NCBI GenBank assembly: GCA_036563875.1
Contig: DATCLO010000205.1
Span: forward strand, 1 to 21,596
Origin: ZC4RG29 sp036563875
GTDB taxonomy: Bacteria > Bacteroidota > Bacteroidia > Cytophagales > Cyclobacteriaceae
DNA: 21,596 nt
Direction: 5' to 3'
Both the position numbers and the translations under genes were made by a program. The notes beneath the pieces are model-generated. The model was not told the DNA's origin, did no database searches, and saw only the letters and a list, made by a program, of their open reading frames with translations. Every line of letters starts with the position of its first letter. The stretch's first letter is position 1. Below, in pieces: positions 18,511-21,596 of the stretch.

Positions 18511-20949
18511 CTATTCGTCTTTGAGAACCTCAGCGGGATTAGCTAGCGCAGCCCGTATTGATTGATAGCTGACAGTGATCCATGTGAGAACAATGATCGA
18601 GAGTCCAGCCAAACCGTAAACCCAGGGGTTAATGCCCACTTTGTAGGTAAACTGTTCCAGCCATTGATGCATGGCGTACCACGAAAGCGGAACGGCAATG
18701 ATAAAAGAAATCAGGATGAGCTTTGTAAAGTTTCCGTTTAGCAACATAACCATCTGCGTGGCTGAAGCGCCAAGCGACTTTCTTATGCCTATCTCCTTTC
18801 GTCGCTGTTCGGCAGCATATGTCACAAGGCCGATCATCCCGATCAGCGCAATCAACAGCGACAAACCGGTGAACAACGTAAACATCCCTCCTAGTTTCTC
18901 GTCCTGCTGATACTTCTGCACCCATTCGTCACGCAGGAAGGTGTATTCGAAAGGTGCATCGTGAATCAGTTCGTCCCACGTTTCCTGAAGGTCGGCTACC
19001 AAACGGCTGACAGACTGCCCGGTAATTTTCAGCGCAACGATCCGATTGTTGTTCCAGGTTTTTGTTTCTGTGTGATAGAAAATCGCTGGCGCAATGTTCG
19101 CCCTCAGCGATTCAAAATGGAAATCCCTTATTACGCCCTTGATTTCCTTGGGACGCATTTCATCGCCCATGTAAATGATGGTTTCTCCGACGGCTTCCTC
19201 CGGCTCCCATCCGAAAAGACGCGCGGCAGTTTCGTTGATCAGGCATTTGTTCTTGTCGGACTCATCATTCTCCGCAAATCCCAACCCGGCAACAACTTCC
19301 ATATCCAGGGTTTGCAGGTAATACTCGTCCATTTGCATAAGAGCTACCGGATACTTTTCATCGCTTCCCTCCCGCATGAAAATGTCTTCCAATGGCGTGC
19401 GTCCCGGTACGTCCATGGCAATTGACGCACTAAGGACGCCATTCATGGCTGACGCCTTTTCCCGAAAGATGTCGATTCGTTCACCAAGTTTGTCCGCATG
19501 ATTTATTACCAGTACGTTCTCCTGGTTGAAGCCGAGATCGACGCGCTTCACATAATCAAGTTGCTGGTACACGATGATTGTGGCCACGATGAAGCCGATC
19601 GCGATGGCAAACTGTGCTACCACAAGCGCACTGCGCAAACGGGATCTCTCCTGGCCCGCCGTCTTGCCCTTCAATACCCTGACCGGTTCCAAGTTTGTCA
19701 GATAGAATGCCGGGTAGGCGCCCGCCAGCATCCCAACACCTGATATTAGTAGAGGAAAAAACCATAGCGCGTCGGTACCCCAGACCGAAAGAAATGGTAT
19801 TTCCAGTCCGAGTCCTCGGGCTACGGCGAGACGTAGCACCTCAACAATCGCAAGGCTCAGTATGCCGGCAAAGAACGTAAGGACGATGCTTTCCAGTTGG
19901 AATTGAGCAACCATCGCACCCCGTCGCGCACCTAATACCTTCTTGACTCCAATTTCCTTGCCTCGGCTCCCGGCTCGTGCAGTGGCAAGGTTCACGAAGT
20001 TGATGATGGCCAGAAGCATGACGAACGCCCCTACGGCGCTGAAGATGTAGACATAGCGAATGTCGCCCGTTGTTCCAAGCCGGTTTCCAATACGGGACGA
20101 ATACAAGTGTACATCACGCAGCGGTTGAAGATAGAAATTCCAACCCTTTCCCTGAATGAAGTCTTCATAGGCGATACCAAACCGGGCAAACGTAGGTGCG
20201 ACATGGCGTTCGGCCAACGACGCAAACTTCTTCTCCAGAGCTGCCGCATCAGTTCCAGGCTTTAGTCTCACGTACGTAACAACCTGTGTCCATATCCAGC
20301 TCCACTCAAACTCGCGAATCGCCGGATTGGTGTACATCGACAACAGGTAGTCGAAATGAAAATGCATATTCCTCGGTTGCTTAGCCGCAACACCACTTAC
20401 TTCGATCGGTATGCGATCATCACCAATTAGCAAGGTTTTTCCAAGTGCAGGCTCGTCGCCAAAGAACTTCCGCGCCGCTTCTTCGGACAGCACCACCTTG
20501 TTCGCGCCATGAAGTGCTGTCTCGGGATCGCCCTCGATCAATGGGAAGGCAAAGAAGGAAAAGAAGTTGGAATCAGCTGCCAGTATTTTGGTCTCATAGA
20601 ACGCAGTAACCTCTCCATCGCCAGTATCATAGCGTACCAGCTGTGGCATTGGTGTATTGATCCTCGTGACGTCCTCAACCTCCGGGTATTCTTTCTTAAG
20701 CGTGTACGCCAGAGGAAGACTCGATGAGCTCATGATTCCACCCGTCGGTGTCCAGATGGCTGTCTGGTTTACGCGGTACGTTCGGTCTACATGTGGATGG
20801 TCTTTGTCGTAACTCAGTTCGTGCTTGACATATGAGAAAATGAGGATACACGATCCAAGACCGATCGCCAAACCGAGGATGTTGATGGCGGTGAAATAGC
20901 GGTTACGAAGGAGGTTTCGTATGGCGATTTGGATGTAGTTTCTTAACAT
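18511..20949 (-). CDS. FtsX/MacB-type ABC transporter permease (two-module, about 800 aa)
   Basis: The product has 812 aa from the ATG at 20949, which starts the conserved MLRNYIQIAIRNLLRNR; the 25 codons before it are open but derive from the intergenic repeat. Layout: a membrane segment at about 20-42; a MacB-type periplasmic core (about 45-290); membrane segments at about 300-325, 350-372 and 395-418; KEIGVKKVLGARR at 331-343 as the cytoplasmic coupling loop; then a second module with a membrane segment at about 440-462, a second periplasmic domain, and a C-terminal FtsX domain with KEIGIRKSLGAS and three more segments, ending ANPAEVLKDE. Proteins of this type act with a separate MacB/LolD-like ATPase to move substrates or force across the envelope. 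No ATPase gene is in the window. A paralogous permease gene ends 79 bp upstream, so the two are probably one cluster. Substrate unknown. Confidence 0.92.
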   Translation of the reverse strand: MLRNYIQIAIRNLLRNRYFTAINILGLAIGLGSCILIFSYVKHELSYDKDHPHVDRTYRVNQTAIWTPTGGIMSSSSLPLAYTLKKEYPEVEDVTRINTPMPQLVRYDTGDGEVTAFYETKILAADSNFFSFFAFPLIEGDPETALHGANKVVLSEEAARKFFGDEPALGKTLLIGDDRIPIEVSGVAAKQPRNMHFHFDYLLSMYTNPAIREFEWSWIWTQVVTYVRLKPGTDAAALEKKFASLAERHVAPTFARFGIAYEDFIQGKGWNFYLQPLRDVHLYSSRIGNRLGTTGDIRYVYIFSAVGAFVMLLAIINFVNLATARAGSRGKEIGVKKVLGARRGAMVAQFQLESIVLTFFAGILSLAIVEVLRLAVARGLGLEIPFLSVWGTDALWFFPLLISGVGMLAGAYPAFYLTNLEPVRVLKGKTAGQERSRLRSALVVAQFAIAIGFIVATIIVYQQLDYVKRVDLGFNQENVLVINHADKLGERIDIFREKASAMNGVLSASIAMDVPGRTPLEDIFMREGSDEKYPVALMQMDEYYLQTLDMEVVAGLGFAENDESDKNKCLINETAARLFGWEPEEAVGETIIYMGDEMRPKEIKGVIRDFHFESLRANIAPAIFYHTETKTWNNNRIVALKITGQSVSRLVADLQETWDELIHDAPFEYTFLRDEWVQKYQQDEKLGGMFTLFTGLSLLIALIGMIGLVTYAAEQRRKEIGIRKSLGASATQMVMLLNGNFTKLILISFIIAVPLSWYAMHQWLEQFTYKVGINPWVYGLAGLSIIVLTWITVSYQSIRAALANPAEVLKDE

Positions 20950-21028
20950 AATTATTGTGTTGATGTGTCGGTGTGTTGATGTTGAGTTGCGGCCGCAGGC
21001 CTGCTTTACGGGAACACTCAACACATTA
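20950..21028. repeat. Possible diverged third copy of the composite repeat, between the permease genes
   Basis: On the minus strand the gap reads, in order, TTCCCGTAAAGCAGG, two overlapping GC-rich palindromes (GCAGGCCTGC and GCGGCCGC), CGCAA, and then 8-bp units ACATCAAC, ACACCGAC, ACATCAAC. TTCCC-TAAAG, a GC-rich block and CGCAA occur in the same order in copies 1 and 2, but on the plus strand there. TGTTGAG and CTCAACA also form an inverted pair around the core. It lacks the 60-nt spacer, so homology is tentative. Confidence 0.35.
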
Positions 21029-21596
21029 TCATTCAGCTCTTAATACTTCTGCCGGACGCGCTAATGCCGCCCGCAATGACCGATAGCCGACGGCTGCACC
21101 GGCGACCAGCAACGTAACACCGACACCTGAAGCGAACATGAACCATTCCAGCGACACGCGGTATGCAAATTTTTGCAGCCATTGTTCCATGATATATCCT
21201 GACGCAGGAGCGGCGACAACAAAAGCAATAATGATCAACACGATAAACTCGCGTGAGAAGATGTAGGCAATTTGTGTCGTGCTCGCACCGAACGCCTTCC
21301 GTACGCCGATCTCCTTTTCTTTCCGCGTGGCAATGTAGGATACCAATCCGTACAACCCCAGGCAGCTGATGAAAATCGCCACGCAGGAAAAGATGATCAG
21401 AAGAACGGAAAGCCGTTGCGTGTCGCGATAGAAGTTCGCGATTTCTTCTTCAAGAAACTCGTAGCGGAACAAGAAATCCGGATACTGCGCAGACCAGGCT
21501 TTTTCGATTTGATCAATCGTGGTATTGAATTGTCCCTCCTTGACCTTAACGGCCAGATTCCAGTAACCCGGAGGATCTTTCATCAAAACCGTCGGC
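21029..21596 (-). CDS. FtsX/MacB-type permease, C-terminal part (start lies outside the window)
   Basis: The last 188 codons are present; the frame runs through the right edge of the window without a start. The visible part begins inside the second periplasmic domain (PTVLMKDPPGYWNLAVKVKE), then EEEIANFYRDTQRL and the C-terminal FtsX domain with three membrane segments (from about LLIIFSCVAIFISCLGLYGL), the coupling loop KEKEIGVRKAFGAS, and the ending LARPAEVLRAE. It is clearly a paralogue of the complete permease downstream, whose ending (ANPAEVLKDE) and coupling loop match closely. The pair is probably co-transcribed, with the repeat-bearing 79-bp gap between them. No frameshift is seen. 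Confidence 0.92.
   Translation of the reverse strand, partial: PTVLMKDPPGYWNLAVKVKEGQFNTTIDQIEKAWSAQYPDFLFRYEFLEEEIANFYRDTQRLSVLLIIFSCVAIFISCLGLYGLVSYIATRKEKEIGVRKAFGASTTQIAYIFSREFIVLIIIAFVVAAPASGYIMEQWLQKFAYRVSLEWFMFASGVGVTLLVAGAAVGYRSLRAALARPAEVLRAE

Noticed and set aside
20950..21024. 25-residue N-terminal extension of the complete permease
   Set aside because: The added residues are encoded by the intergenic repeat; the family's conserved start is at the ATG at 20949.

Overview
The window looks like chromosomal DNA of a gliding or Cytophagales-type member of the Bacteroidota. The sequence evidence is: proteins carrying type IX secretion system (T9SS) C-terminal sorting domains of both kinds (gliding-motility type B and Por-type A), roughly 800-residue FtsX/MacB-like permeases in tandem, a LuxC-family reductase divergent from a 2[4Fe-4S]-type ferredoxin, and upstream sequences matching the Bacteroidota promoter (TTG, about 17-20 nt, TAnnTTTG) with little Shine-Dalgarno signal. 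I cannot name a genus.

Layout. Positions 1-1172: start of a ferredoxin gene (minus, cut by the window edge) and a divergent acyl-CoA reductase gene. Positions 1176-1322: a composite intergenic repeat between convergent genes. Positions 1321-9897: a two-gene minus-strand operon of a 115-aa secreted protein followed by a 2735-aa T9SS surface protein with 8 repeats of one Ig/PKD-like family and 13 of a second. Positions 10078-14376: a small membrane-anchored protein (minus) divergent from the chromosome-organisation ATPase Smc (plus); the shared upstream region is rich in repeats and hairpins. Positions 14380-14473: a palindrome built of 7-bp units between the convergent smc and an MmcQ/YjbR-family gene. 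Positions 14796-15145: a gene-free stretch holding a second copy of the composite repeat. Positions 15146-18412: a secreted TolB-like beta-propeller protein and a secreted CotH-family kinase-like protein with a T9SS tail, both minus. Positions 18511-21596: two tandem FtsX/MacB-type permease genes, the upstream one cut by the window edge.

How the genes relate. Most of the window encodes envelope or exported products: two T9SS cargo proteins, a secreted beta-propeller, a small secreted protein and two permeases. Smc is the one clear housekeeping gene. No complete defence, phage or conjugative system was seen. No tRNA, rRNA, CRISPR array or transposase gene was recognised.

The least explained material is intergenic: (i) a composite element of about 150 bp (8-bp-periodic array, GC-rich hairpin, spacer, second 8-bp-periodic array) found twice, each time touching the stop codon of a minus-strand gene for an exported protein, with a possible diverged third copy between the permeases; (ii) the 7-bp-periodic palindrome after smc; (iii) inverted repeats across the predicted transcription starts of smc and of the beta-propeller gene, whose promoters share a block of about 23 bp.
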